From contig NZ_CAMYLS010000019.1 in the NCBI RefSeq assembly GCF_947259345.1, forward strand, positions 62,001 to 126,000: 64,000 bases of DNA, given 5' to 3'. How positions within the stretch are numbered: position 1 is the first letter of the stretch; every line of letters begins with the position of its first letter. The position numbers were made by a program, and so were the translations under genes. The notes below the pieces were generated by a model, which was not told the DNA's origin, ran no database searches, and saw nothing but the letters and a program-made list of their open reading frames with translations. Positions 8,973 to 17,305 of this stretch are shown piece by piece. Source of the DNA: an uncultured Maricaulis sp. (GTDB lineage: Bacteria; Pseudomonadota; Alphaproteobacteria; Caulobacterales; Maricaulaceae).

Positions 8973-9998
8973 ATGGTCTGGGGCACGGCCGGGCTCCGCA
9001 CCCATATCTGGAATAATAATCTGCGGTCGGTTTTCCTGCTGGCTGCCTTTCCGGTTTTGCTGGTCGCACTCGGCTATGCCCTCACCATTTTGATGACCGG
9101 CTTCCTGGATCCGGGGCAGTCCGCGGGTTCGGGAAAGGCCGCGGGCGAGATGGCCAGTCTCTGGTCAAGCGAGTTGGCCCGTCTGCCGATGATCGGCGCC
9201 TGGTCGCTGGGTATCGCGGCGGTCTGGTTTGTCATTGCCTGGTTCTTTCACCAGTCGATGATCAATGCCGCCACAGGCGCCCGTCCGGTTACCCGCAAGG
9301 ACGAGCCGGAACTCTACAACCTTCTGGAAAATCTCTGTATTTCGCGCGGCCTGACCATGCCGAAACTGGCTGTGATCGAAAGCGGCGCGCTCAATGCCTA
9401 TGCCTCCGGTCTCTCGGAGAGCCAGGCGACTGTCACGGTCACGCGCGGCTTGATGCAACGTTTGAACAAGTCAGAGCTGGAAGCCGTGCTGGCCCACGAG
9501 CTTTCCCATATCCGTCACAAGGATGTGCGACTTCTGGTCATCTCGATTATCTTTGTCGGCATCATCTCCTTTGCTGCGGAGATCGTCTTCCGGCGGATTT
9601 TCTGGCTGGGCCTGCGTGCCGGTGGTGACCGGCGGTCGGGCGGGCGCGGCGGCGGGCTCGTGATCGTGATTGGCCTCGCCATCATCGCTATCGCCTATCT
9701 GCTCGCCATCGTGATCCGCTTTTCCCTGTCACGTCGCCGCGAATACATGGCCGATGCCGGCGCTGTCGAGCTGACCCGCAATCCCGACGCCATGATCTCG
9801 GCGCTGGAGAAAATCTCCGGCAATGCCGAGGTCGAGGACTCGCCGGAAGAAGTCCGGGAAATGTTCATTGAAAACCCCAAGACCGGCTTCATGGGTGTGT
9901 TTGCCACCCATCCGCCGATCGAGAAGCGGATCGAGATGCTGGTCGAGCACGCCGGCGGAAAGCGCCGGGTCCCGACAAGCGCCATACCCGAGATTTAG
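8973..9998 (+). CDS. M48 family metalloprotease, HtpX-like
   Basis: 341 residues. Two transmembrane helices at about 18-43 and 75-92, then the zinc motif HELSH (His175, Glu176, His179) in the AHELSHIRHKD segment, a further hydrophobic pair (about 185-245) and the third ligand region REYMADAGAVELT. This is the HtpX/Ste24 arrangement of an inner-membrane protease with a cytoplasmic active site that degrades misfolded membrane proteins. It is translationally coupled to the LemA gene. The C-terminal THPPIEKRIEML is also typical of the family. Confidence 0.9.
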   Translation: MVWGTAGLRTHIWNNNLRSVFLLAAFPVLLVALGYALTILMTGFLDPGQSAGSGKAAGEMASLWSSELARLPMIGAWSLGIAAVWFVIAWFFHQSMINAATGARPVTRKDEPELYNLLENLCISRGLTMPKLAVIESGALNAYASGLSESQATVTVTRGLMQRLNKSELEAVLAHELSHIRHKDVRLLVISIIFVGIISFAAEIVFRRIFWLGLRAGGDRRSGGRGGGLVIVIGLAIIAIAYLLAIVIRFSLSRRREYMADAGAVELTRNPDAMISALEKISGNAEVEDSPEEVREMFIENPKTGFMGVFATHPPIEKRIEMLVEHAGGKRRVPTSAIPEI

Positions 9999-10006
9999 GA
10001 CACGCC

Positions 10007-10366
10007 CTATTGGCTGAACAGGCAGAGCTTGTTCCGGTCCAGATCGCGGACATAGCCGGAATAATAAGGGCCGCGTTGGCCGGGTTCGCCCTCACAGGTC
10101 CCGCCCAGTTCGATCGCCAGCTTGTGTAGGCGATGAACTGCCTCATGCGAGCCCACATCCAGGCCCAGCATTGTGCCATTTCCCGGCGTGGCGGGTTCTT
10201 CGTTGAAGGGACGCGCAATCGCAAAGGCGAAGTCCTTGCCGACCCAATAGGTCATGCGCCCGGCGGGCATGGCCGGTGCGACTTCGGATTGCGCGAAAAG
10301 GGCGTCATAGAATTTCGTGGATGCGTCGATGTTGTTTGTGCCCAGAACGAAATAGCTCATTCTCAT
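10007..10366 (-). CDS. VOC (glyoxalase/bleomycin resistance-like) protein
   Basis: 119 residues beginning MRMSYFVLGTNN, a single beta-alpha-beta-beta-beta vicinal-oxygen-chelate unit pair: first half YFVLGTNNIDASTKFYDALF, second half ending RDLDRNKLCLFSQ. Members include glyoxalases, ring-cleaving dioxygenases and antibiotic-binding proteins, so the substrate is unknown. The start at 10366 is set by GGGAGAG at good distance; the frame is open farther upstream. It is transcribed away from a WYL-type regulator, and a perfect palindrome lies between them, so the regulator may control this gene. Confidence 0.8.
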   Translation of the reverse strand: MRMSYFVLGTNNIDASTKFYDALFAQSEVAPAMPAGRMTYWVGKDFAFAIARPFNEEPATPGNGTMLGLDVGSHEAVHRLHKLAIELGGTCEGEPGQRGPYYSGYVRDLDRNKLCLFSQ

Positions 10367-10422
10367 GCGTGTCTCTCCCGCTTGGACCGGGAAGTTTTCC
10401 CGGCGACAAATCCAGACTATCG

Positions 10423-10451
10423 ACAAATAGGTCATTCAATGTCCTATTTGT
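10423..10451. promoter_or_regulatory. Palindromic operator candidate between VOC and WYL regulator genes
   Basis: A perfect 9-bp inverted repeat, ACAAATAGG and CCTATTTGT, with an 11-base spacer; half-site centres are 20 bp apart, two helical turns. It lies three bases before the regulator's ATG and about 57 bases before the VOC start, so a dimer bound here could repress both. The AT-rich arms stand out from the GC-rich background. Confidence 0.55.
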
Positions 10452-10454
10452 GAG

Positions 10455-11189
10455 ATGGCGCGCACCCGATCAATCGACAGGCTCCGGCGGCTGGAATTGC
10501 TGGCGGCCCAGCTCAAGCAGGATGAGTTGTGTACGGTTCAGGGCCTCGCATCCGAGCTCGGGGTGAGTGTCCGGACCGTGTCCCGGGATCTCGACCTGAT
10601 GCGCGAGCAGGGCCTGCCCATCGACGCCGATCGCGGCCGGGGTGGCGGGGTGAGGCTGGATCGCAATTGGGGCGTGGGCCGACTGAATCTGGCCTACCCG
10701 GAAGCGGTTGATTTGCTGATCAGTATTGATGTCGCCGAAAAAATGGGATCGCCCCTCTTTCTGGCCAATCTGGCGTCGGTGCGGCGCCAGTTGATCGCCT
10801 CTTTCTCTCCTGAAAAGCGCGACCGTGTGAAGCGGCTGAAATCGCGTATCCTGATCGGGAGCACAGCATCGACCCATGTCCAGGCCGGTATTGCGTCGCC
10901 GGCGAAGATGCTTGTGCAGACGCTGCACCAGGCCTTCATCGACCAGGAATGCCTGACTATCCATTACGCGCGGGAAGACGGCGTCCGGTCAGAGCGTCGG
11001 ATTGAGCCACATTATCTCCTGCTCAAATATCCGGTCTGGTACGTCATCGCCTTCGATCGGCTGCGGGATGCCCCGCGGACATTCCGATGTGATCGGATGT
11101 CGCATGTTCGCCGAACCGGTAGGCCTTTTAGGCTTTTGCCCAAATCGGTTTTCGCGCCATCCCTTGACGGGGATGATCTGGTGCTTTGA
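10455..11189 (+). CDS. DeoR/YafY-type transcriptional regulator with WYL domain
   Basis: 244 residues. An N-terminal helix-turn-helix (RLRRLELLAAQLKQDELCTVQGLASELGVSVRTVSRDL, about residues 8-45), a linker, then a WYL-like ligand-sensing domain (about 150-230, with LTIHYAREDG and YLLLKYPVWYVIAFD). Proteins of this type bind operators near their own gene and respond to small molecules or nucleic acids. The palindrome directly upstream is a likely autoregulatory site. Divergent from the VOC protein gene, the probable target. Confidence 0.85.
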   Translation: MARTRSIDRLRRLELLAAQLKQDELCTVQGLASELGVSVRTVSRDLDLMREQGLPIDADRGRGGGVRLDRNWGVGRLNLAYPEAVDLLISIDVAEKMGSPLFLANLASVRRQLIASFSPEKRDRVKRLKSRILIGSTASTHVQAGIASPAKMLVQTLHQAFIDQECLTIHYAREDGVRSERRIEPHYLLLKYPVWYVIAFDRLRDAPRTFRCDRMSHVRRTGRPFRLLPKSVFAPSLDGDDLVL

Positions 11190-11325
11190 TTGGCAGGGCG
11201 GTCATCGGCCCTGAACCTGCCTTTCCGGGGTCTCCTGCCGCCGGGTGTCGGGGAAATTCCTGGGCAAGCGTGCGCCCGTCGTCTTCTCGCGTACCGGAGC
11301 GGGGTGTCGGGCGGTCCGGCGGTCG

Positions 11326-11727
11326 TCAGGACTGTCGTGGGCGGAAATAGCCAGCCTGAATCAAGACATAGATCAGAGCACCTTGCAGTCCGAACGATAT
11401 GAATCCGGTTGGCAGGGTGAAACTGGCATTGGATATAATGGTCAACCAGCCCGTTGTGTGTACGACCACATCAATCAGCGCGATCGTCGCCAGCCAACGC
11501 GATCGGCGGGCCAGTAGCAGGAATGCAATGCACAGGATGAGGACGCGTAGCGGCGGAGCGATCAGGGCCCATAATGGCGTGGCGCGCAGGACATAGTCTG
11601 CATTCTGTGGGTCGAGCGTGAATTGGGTCAGGCCGAGCGCAGCCAGTCCGATCTGAACCGTAAAGAAAAGCGGAAGCGCAATCAGACCAGCCAGAATGAT
11701 GGCAATGAGCCGACTCTCGGTAGACAT
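11326..11727 (-). CDS. Small integral membrane protein of unknown function
   Basis: 133 residues with four predicted transmembrane segments (about 9-30, 50-72, 80-100 and 108-128 by hydrophobicity) and short loops. The ATG at 11727 has GGGGAG six bases upstream; a GTG six bases further upstream would overlap that site. No conserved motif recognised. It stands alone: the regulator gene ahead of it points toward it and the AI-2E gene behind is in a separate unit. Confidence 0.6.
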   Translation of the reverse strand: MSTESRLIAIILAGLIALPLFFTVQIGLAALGLTQFTLDPQNADYVLRATPLWALIAPPLRVLILCIAFLLLARRSRWLATIALIDVVVHTTGWLTIISNASFTLPTGFISFGLQGALIYVLIQAGYFRPRQS

Positions 11728-11831
11728 GCGCACTCCCCGGTCACGCCGGTCGCAAGCCTAGCGTACCGGAAGCAGATGGGTCAAAAGCTGTCGTATCGGA
11801 ATCGCCGTGCTTCCCGCTCACCTTAGGAAGC

Positions 11832-12953
11832 TCAGCGCTCGCTGTCGTCCGAGCGCTCTGCGCTGGCAGGGGCCGGTCCGTTTTCATCCTCCTCGAGCAA
11901 GCCGGCAAAGCTCTCGCGGAAAATGAACCAAACAGAGGTGAATAAGGCGGCTATGACCGGCCCGATGATAATGCCGACGGCGCCGAACAGGGTCAGCCCG
12001 CCCAGGGTCGATATCAGCACCATCAAGTCGGACATCTTGGCGTCCTTGCCGACCAGGATGGGACGCAGGAGATTGTCCGATGTCGAGACCACGACCGCGC
12101 CCCAGGCGACCAGGGCCGCGCCCGCAATGGGTTGGCCGGTGGCAAACAGCCAGATCGCGGCCGGGACCCAGATCAGCGGCGGTCCGATCATCGGTATGAT
12201 GGACAGCAAGGCGGCCACGGCGGCCCAGAAGATCGACCCGGGGACACCCGCGGAGAACAGGCCGATTCCGGTCAGGGCGCCTTGCACCAATGCGATCAGG
12301 AAGGACCCTTTTACCGTGGCGCGGATGGTCGAGGTCGTGCGTTCGGCCATCAGGTCACGTGCCTCCACCGTCATCGGGAGGAGGGTGACTGCGGACCGTG
12401 CCGCCTGGCGACCGCTCATCAGGAAGAAGAAGAGCGCATAAACCAGGATGAAGAAGTTCAGGGTCGCGATCAGGAAGCCGCCCGTCCCGGCGCGCAGTGA
12501 ATTGACCAGGACGCGTCCGACTGTGCCGGCGAGATTGCCGATCTGGGCGGTGATGGAGGCCTGATACTCGATCATTTCGTCGCGGAAAGGTAACCAGTCA
12601 GGCAGGCCATCCAACCCGTCCTGGCGGATCTGACTGACCTGGCTCTGCACCCAGGGCGTGACCATGCCGGTCACATCGATCGCCTGCTCGGCGACGATGC
12701 CCATCAATATTGCGGCAGGAATCACAAAGGCCAGGACCGCCCCCGTGACCAGCAGGCCGGCCGCTAGCCCGCGCCGGTTGCCCAATTTGCGGGTGAGCCA
12801 GTCATGCGGCCCGGCGAGGAATAGCGTGATCACGCCAGCGAGGAAGAGCGCGGCGAGATAGTCGCGGATCATCCACAGGAAGATGCCGGAGATGATCAGT
12901 GCCAGCGCGGCGACAAAGGCGCGCTGGAGTTCCAGCTTGCGATGCGGTGACAC
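11832..12953 (-). CDS. AI-2E transporter family permease
   Basis: 373 residues with the family pattern: two N-terminal helix pairs, a soluble linker (about 100-150), then four or five C-terminal helices with GAVGIIIGPVIAALFTSVW near the end. The family includes TqsA, YdiK, PerM and Na+/H+ antiporter-like members, so the cargo cannot be told. Start is GTG at 12953 with AGGAGG six bases upstream; that site lies in the nine-base gap after the TRAP large permease stop, so this is the last gene of the TRAP operon. Confidence 0.85.
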   Translation of the reverse strand: MSPHRKLELQRAFVAALALIISGIFLWMIRDYLAALFLAGVITLFLAGPHDWLTRKLGNRRGLAAGLLVTGAVLAFVIPAAILMGIVAEQAIDVTGMVTPWVQSQVSQIRQDGLDGLPDWLPFRDEMIEYQASITAQIGNLAGTVGRVLVNSLRAGTGGFLIATLNFFILVYALFFFLMSGRQAARSAVTLLPMTVEARDLMAERTTSTIRATVKGSFLIALVQGALTGIGLFSAGVPGSIFWAAVAALLSIIPMIGPPLIWVPAAIWLFATGQPIAGAALVAWGAVVVSTSDNLLRPILVGKDAKMSDLMVLISTLGGLTLFGAVGIIIGPVIAALFTSVWFIFRESFAGLLEEDENGPAPASAERSDDSER

Positions 12954-12962
12954 GGGCGCCTC

Positions 12963-14555
12963 CTATCCGTACAGCCAGTCCGGAAGACCGGTCGCCAGCC
13001 AGGGCAGGGCGGCAACCGCGATGATGGCCAGTAGCTGAATGATGACGAAGGGAATCGCGCCGCGATAGATGTCCGTCGTCTTTACCGACTTCGGCGCCAC
13101 GCCCCGCAGATAGAAAAGCGCAAATCCGAAGGGCGGGGTCAGGAAGCTGGTCTGAAGGTTCATCGCCATCAGGACGCCGAGCCAGACCGGGTCTACGCCC
13201 ATCATCAGCAGGATCGGCGCAACGATCGGCACGACGACGAAAGTGATTTCGATGAAATCAAGGAAGAAGCGGAGGATGAACATCACCAGCATGACCACGG
13301 CGACCGCCCCGAACACACCGCCCGGAACCGCCTGCAGGGCCGCAGCAACCGTGTCGTCTCCGCCAAGCTCTCGGAAGATCAGTGAGAACAGGGACGCGCC
13401 GATCAGGATCACGAAAACCATGGCCGAGATCATGCCGGTGGAACTCATGACCTCATCCAGCACGCCGGACCGCTTCAGGCGGAAAAGGCTCCAGCCCGCG
13501 CCCAGCACAGTCAGGGCCACCAGGGCGCCGGTCACCAGGCCGCCAAGCGTCCCCAGATCCGTGACATAGAGCCTCCGGTCTGCCCCGATATTGGCAACGA
13601 CCACGAGGGCGATCAGGCCAAGCAGGGCGGCGAGGCCGAGATAGCTGGCAAGCTGACCCAGTCGGGGATTGGATGCCGTGCCGGCATTGCGGGCGCCCGC
13701 GATGAAAGTCGCGCCAACCGCCCCGACACCGGCCGCTTCCGTTGGTGTCGCCAGTCCGGTCAGGATGGAACCCAGCACGCCGATAATCAGCGCCAGCGGG
13801 GGAATGAGGGCATGCAGGAGTTTGCCGATCGAGACCTGGCTGTCGGCCGGTGCGGCCGGCGCACTCTCCGGTCTGAAGATCGCCATGACGATCTGGTAGC
13901 CGATATAGAGCCCGACCAGCAGGATGCCGGGGATGAGCGCGCCGGCGAAGAGGTCACCGACCGAGACAATGTCCGGTGAGAAAATGCCCTGGGCGCGCTG
14001 GGCTTCCTGATAGGCATTGGAAATCTGATCACCCAGCAGGACCAGCACGATGGAGGGCGGAATGATCTGCCCAAGCGTACCTGAAGCCGCGATCGTTCCG
14101 GTCGCCAGCGCCGGGTCGTAACCGCGCTTGAGCATGGTCGGCAGGGAGAGGAGGCCCATCGTCACCACGGTCGCACCGACAATCCCGGTCGAGGCGGCGA
14201 GCAGTCCGCCGACAATCACGACCGAGATCCCCAGCCCGCCGCGCATCGTTCCGAACAGCGCGCCCATGGCTTCCAGGAGTTCCTCGGCAATCTTCGACTT
14301 CTCCAGCATCACGCCCATGAAGACAAAGAGCGGGACGGCGACGAGGATGGAGCGGTCCATCTCCATCAGATTGCCGTAGATGCGCTGCGGGAAGGCGCGG
14401 AAATGGATCGGGTCGAATTCGCCGATTGCCATGCCGATCAGGGCGAAGGCCAGGGCGACGCCAGCCAGGGTGAAGGCGACCGGATAGCCGCGCAGAAGCG
14501 CCGCGAAGGCCGCAATGAACATCAGGAAGGGCAGCAGCTCGATGAAGAGGCTCAT
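12963..14555 (-). CDS. TRAP transporter large permease (DctM)
   Basis: 530 residues, many transmembrane helices. Typical DctM features include VPLFVFMGVMLEKSKIAEELLEAMG, the GIVGATVVTMGLLSLPTML segment, SGTLGQIIPPSIVLVLLGDQ and the end region LQTSFLTPPFGFALFYLRGVAP. It is the main Na+-coupled transport subunit of a tripartite ATP-independent periplasmic system. It is longer than the ~430-residue basic form, with a poorly conserved insert in the middle (about 230-380). Three bases separate it from the small permease gene. Confidence 0.93.
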   Translation of the reverse strand: MSLFIELLPFLMFIAAFAALLRGYPVAFTLAGVALAFALIGMAIGEFDPIHFRAFPQRIYGNLMEMDRSILVAVPLFVFMGVMLEKSKIAEELLEAMGALFGTMRGGLGISVVIVGGLLAASTGIVGATVVTMGLLSLPTMLKRGYDPALATGTIAASGTLGQIIPPSIVLVLLGDQISNAYQEAQRAQGIFSPDIVSVGDLFAGALIPGILLVGLYIGYQIVMAIFRPESAPAAPADSQVSIGKLLHALIPPLALIIGVLGSILTGLATPTEAAGVGAVGATFIAGARNAGTASNPRLGQLASYLGLAALLGLIALVVVANIGADRRLYVTDLGTLGGLVTGALVALTVLGAGWSLFRLKRSGVLDEVMSSTGMISAMVFVILIGASLFSLIFRELGGDDTVAAALQAVPGGVFGAVAVVMLVMFILRFFLDFIEITFVVVPIVAPILLMMGVDPVWLGVLMAMNLQTSFLTPPFGFALFYLRGVAPKSVKTTDIYRGAIPFVIIQLLAIIAVAALPWLATGLPDWLYG

Positions 14556-14558
14556 GAT

Positions 14559-15338
14559 CTAGACCTCTCCCTCGATCGTGTCAGGCAGGGCGGGGGAGGG
14601 CTGGTTGGCCAGCGTCATCGCCGCCCGGGCCGCCATGGAGGCGCCCTGGAGGATCATCAGGATGGCAAAGACCGGGATGGCGGTCTTGAGCAGGAAGACA
14701 AAGGCGAGGCCGTCGCTTTCACGTGAGCTTTCGAGTATCCGCCAGGTCGAATTGAGATAGCCCGTGGAGGACCACAGGATGAGGGCGCTCATCGGGATGA
14801 GGGCGAGATAGGTGCCCAGCAGGTCTACCCAGGCCCGTCCGCGCGCGCTCATCCTGGCAAAGAAGACATCCACCCGCACATGACCGCCCTGGAGCAGCGT
14901 ACTGGCCGAGGCGAAAAGGAAAAGACCGGCATGCATGTAGATCACGCTCTCGGCGAGCTTGGTCGAGGCATAGCCGAAGACATAGCGCTGTATGACGATC
15001 AGGGCGGTCGCAAGGACCAGGCCGAGCGCAAACCAGCGGGCGCCACCGCCAATGCTCAACGTGATTGTGTCGATCACGCCCACGGCGCGGCGTTGGACCG
15101 ACCAGACAGGTTCAGGCAGGCCGACAAAGCGCCCGCCGATACCGCTGAGAAGCGGAAGCAGAAGGAGCGGGGAGAGCCAGAGGCCAATCCGCCCGATCCA
15201 CCCGCCGATTGTCTGGGCCAGGCCGGGCAGGTGTGCACCGGAAAATGCCGCGACGCCGCCGCTGCTTGCCACGTCCACACCCAGCAGGACGAGTGACAGT
15301 CCGATCAGGACCAGAAATAGCCTGTCCCCGGAGCGCAT
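14559..15338 (-). CDS. TRAP transporter small permease (DctQ)
   Basis: 259 residues, longer than the ~170 of basic DctQ proteins because of extra N-terminal helices (about residues 1-75). The DctQ core (about 85-235) has four helices with YVFGYASTKLAESVIYMHAGLFLF and the conserved GGHVRVDVFFARMS. It bridges the binding protein and the large permease. Sits between the two genes with 2-3 base gaps, so strictly co-transcribed. Confidence 0.9.
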   Translation of the reverse strand: MRSGDRLFLVLIGLSLVLLGVDVASSGGVAAFSGAHLPGLAQTIGGWIGRIGLWLSPLLLLPLLSGIGGRFVGLPEPVWSVQRRAVGVIDTITLSIGGGARWFALGLVLATALIVIQRYVFGYASTKLAESVIYMHAGLFLFASASTLLQGGHVRVDVFFARMSARGRAWVDLLGTYLALIPMSALILWSSTGYLNSTWRILESSRESDGLAFVFLLKTAIPVFAILMILQGASMAARAAMTLANQPSPALPDTIEGEV

Positions 15339-15340
15339 GA

Positions 15341-16462
15341 TCAGCCGCCCAGAACGCGTTCGCGCTGGACCATATAGGGCATCTCCGAGATCCGGCCCCA
15401 GCCGCGCATCGTATCGCGGGCAGCCAGATAGCTTTCATAGACGCGGCGGGTCATCGCGTCCGCATTTCCGGTTTCGGCGACGACTTGTTCGGAGATCTGA
15501 CCGATCTGGGTCCAGATTTCGTCGGAGAAGCGCCGCAGCTCGACGCCGTGCTCATTGACCAGCACATCGAGCGCGAGGCCGTTCTGGTACTGGAATTCCG
15601 CGATGGAGATATTGTTTGCCGTGCGACAGGCTGAAGCAATGATCGCCTGGTGGTCGCTGGCCAGATTGTCCCAGACCGTCTTGTTGATCCCGACACCCAG
15701 GCAGGAGCCCGGCTCGTGGAAGCCCGGGCCGTAATAATAGGGCGCTTCACGATAGAAACCGAAAGCGAGATCATTCCACGGGCCGACCCATTCCGTGCCG
15801 TCGATCGCGCCCGATTGCAGCGCCGGGTAGATTTCGCCGCCAGACAGGGTCACGGCCGCGCCGCCAAGCTCGCGCAGGACATTGCCGCCCAGGCCGGGAA
15901 TCCGCATGCGCAGGCCGCGGAAATCTTCCAGCGTATTGATCTCGCGCTTGAACCAGCCACCCATCTGATGGCCGGAATTGCCGGCCTGGAAGGGTTTGAT
16001 ATTGAATTGCGCGGACAGCTCGTCCCACAGGGCCTGGCCGCCACCGGCCTCGACCCAGCCCATGATCTCGTAGGCGGTCATGCCCATGGGCACGGCCGTG
16101 AAGAAGTTGAAGGCCGGCGACTTGCCCTGCCAGTAGTATTCGGCGCCATGATACATGTCCGCCGTGCCTTCGGAGACTGCGTCAAAGGCCTCAAAGGCCG
16201 AGACGATTTCGCCGGCGGCATAGACCCGGACTTCCAGCGACCCGCCGGACATGCGGTTGATGTAATCGGCGACATTGTTGGCGGCCGTCCCAAGGCCCGG
16301 GAAATTGGCCGGCCAGGTCGTGACCATGCGCAGGCGGGTGACTCCGCGATTGATATTGGGGGCTGCCGGACCGGCGGAAGTGTCCTGCCCGGTTTCCCCG
16401 CAAGCGGTGGCAACTGTGGCCGCAGCGACGGCGCCGCCGCTGATGAATGTGCGTCGATCCAT
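15341..16462 (-). CDS. TRAP transporter substrate-binding protein (DctP/TakP-like)
   Basis: 373 residues. The N terminus MDRRTFISGG has a twin-arginine-like motif and a lipobox-like TACG near residue 21, so export as a lipoprotein is likely. DctP-fold features: LRMVTTWPANFPGLG, GGSLEVRVYAAGEIV, MRIPGLGGNVLRELGG and QSGAIDGTEWVGPWND. The last two with the YYYGPGFHEPG segment recall the 2-oxo acid/lactate binding proteins (TakP type), so a carboxylate ligand is plausible. First gene of a P-Q-M operon that ends with an AI-2E permease. Confidence 0.9.
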   Translation of the reverse strand: MDRRTFISGGAVAAATVATACGETGQDTSAGPAAPNINRGVTRLRMVTTWPANFPGLGTAANNVADYINRMSGGSLEVRVYAAGEIVSAFEAFDAVSEGTADMYHGAEYYWQGKSPAFNFFTAVPMGMTAYEIMGWVEAGGGQALWDELSAQFNIKPFQAGNSGHQMGGWFKREINTLEDFRGLRMRIPGLGGNVLRELGGAAVTLSGGEIYPALQSGAIDGTEWVGPWNDLAFGFYREAPYYYGPGFHEPGSCLGVGINKTVWDNLASDHQAIIASACRTANNISIAEFQYQNGLALDVLVNEHGVELRRFSDEIWTQIGQISEQVVAETGNADAMTRRVYESYLAARDTMRGWGRISEMPYMVQRERVLGG

Positions 16463-16497
16463 GTCTGTCTCCCCCGGGTTTCGCCGCGCGTTATCGC

Positions 16498-17262
16498 TCA
16501 GTCGAAACCGTCGTGCTCGTCCTCGTCCTCATGGTTAGCGAGTTCGGCATGCGGCTGCCAGCCCGAGGGCGTCAAAACTTGCAGCGGCTGGAATTGCGCC
16601 TTGTAGCTCATCTTGCGGCTGTCGCGCACCCAATAGCCCAGATAGACGAATGGCAGACCGGCCAATTCGGCCTGACGGACCGCATCGAGGATGATGTAGA
16701 CGCCCAGGCTGCGGCGGTCCCAATCGGGATCGAAATAGCTGTAGATCAGCGACAAGCCGTCCTTGAGCACATCGGTCAGGGCCGCCGCGCGCAGCACGCC
16801 GTCGCGGTCGCGGTATTCGGTGACATGGGTGCGCTGGGCACCTTCCTCGACCATCATGACGTATTCGCCGAACGACATGCCGGCCATGTCGCCATCGCCA
16901 TGTCGACTGTCGAGATAGCGCGAGAGGAGGTCGAATTGTTCCATCGTCGCGGTCTGGGTCTCGACCGAGACACGCAATTCGTCATTGCGATTGAGTATTT
17001 TGCGCCAACGTCGCTTCCACGCGAAAGCTTCGGCATCCACACGAACGGATTTACAGGCGTCGCAGGCTTCACAGGCCGGACGATAGAGGACGCCCTGGGA
17101 CCGCCGGAAACCGGCATGGGTGAGCGCGTCATTGAGCGCGGGGCCTTCGCCTATCTCGACGCGCGTAAACACTTTCCGCTCGAAACGCCCGGGCAGGTAG
17201 GGGCAGGGCGCGGAGGCCGTGAGAAAGAAGGGAATCTGCCGGGTTGCAAACGGGTGGGTCAC
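16498..17262 (-). CDS. bpt: Aspartate/glutamate leucyltransferase (Bpt)
   Basis: 254 residues. N terminus has FFLTASAPCPYLPGR followed by RKVFT; a cysteine cluster RPACEACDACKSVRV; then the ATE C-terminal domain with YSYFDPDWDRRSLGVYIILD and GYWVRDSRKMSYK. It transfers Leu from tRNA to N-terminal acidic residues, creating N-degrons for ClpS/ClpAP. The start is GTG at 17262 with AGAGG eight bases upstream; the frame continues upstream into non-homologous sequence. Downstream neighbour of the SLC13 gene on the same strand, gap 43 bases. Confidence 0.9.
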   Translation of the reverse strand: MTHPFATRQIPFFLTASAPCPYLPGRFERKVFTRVEIGEGPALNDALTHAGFRRSQGVLYRPACEACDACKSVRVDAEAFAWKRRWRKILNRNDELRVSVETQTATMEQFDLLSRYLDSRHGDGDMAGMSFGEYVMMVEEGAQRTHVTEYRDRDGVLRAAALTDVLKDGLSLIYSYFDPDWDRRSLGVYIILDAVRQAELAGLPFVYLGYWVRDSRKMSYKAQFQPLQVLTPSGWQPHAELANHEDEDEHDGFD

Positions 17263-17305
17263 GCCGATCGCCTCTTGCTGGCGGTGAGTGGCTGTTCCGG
17301 TCCGA

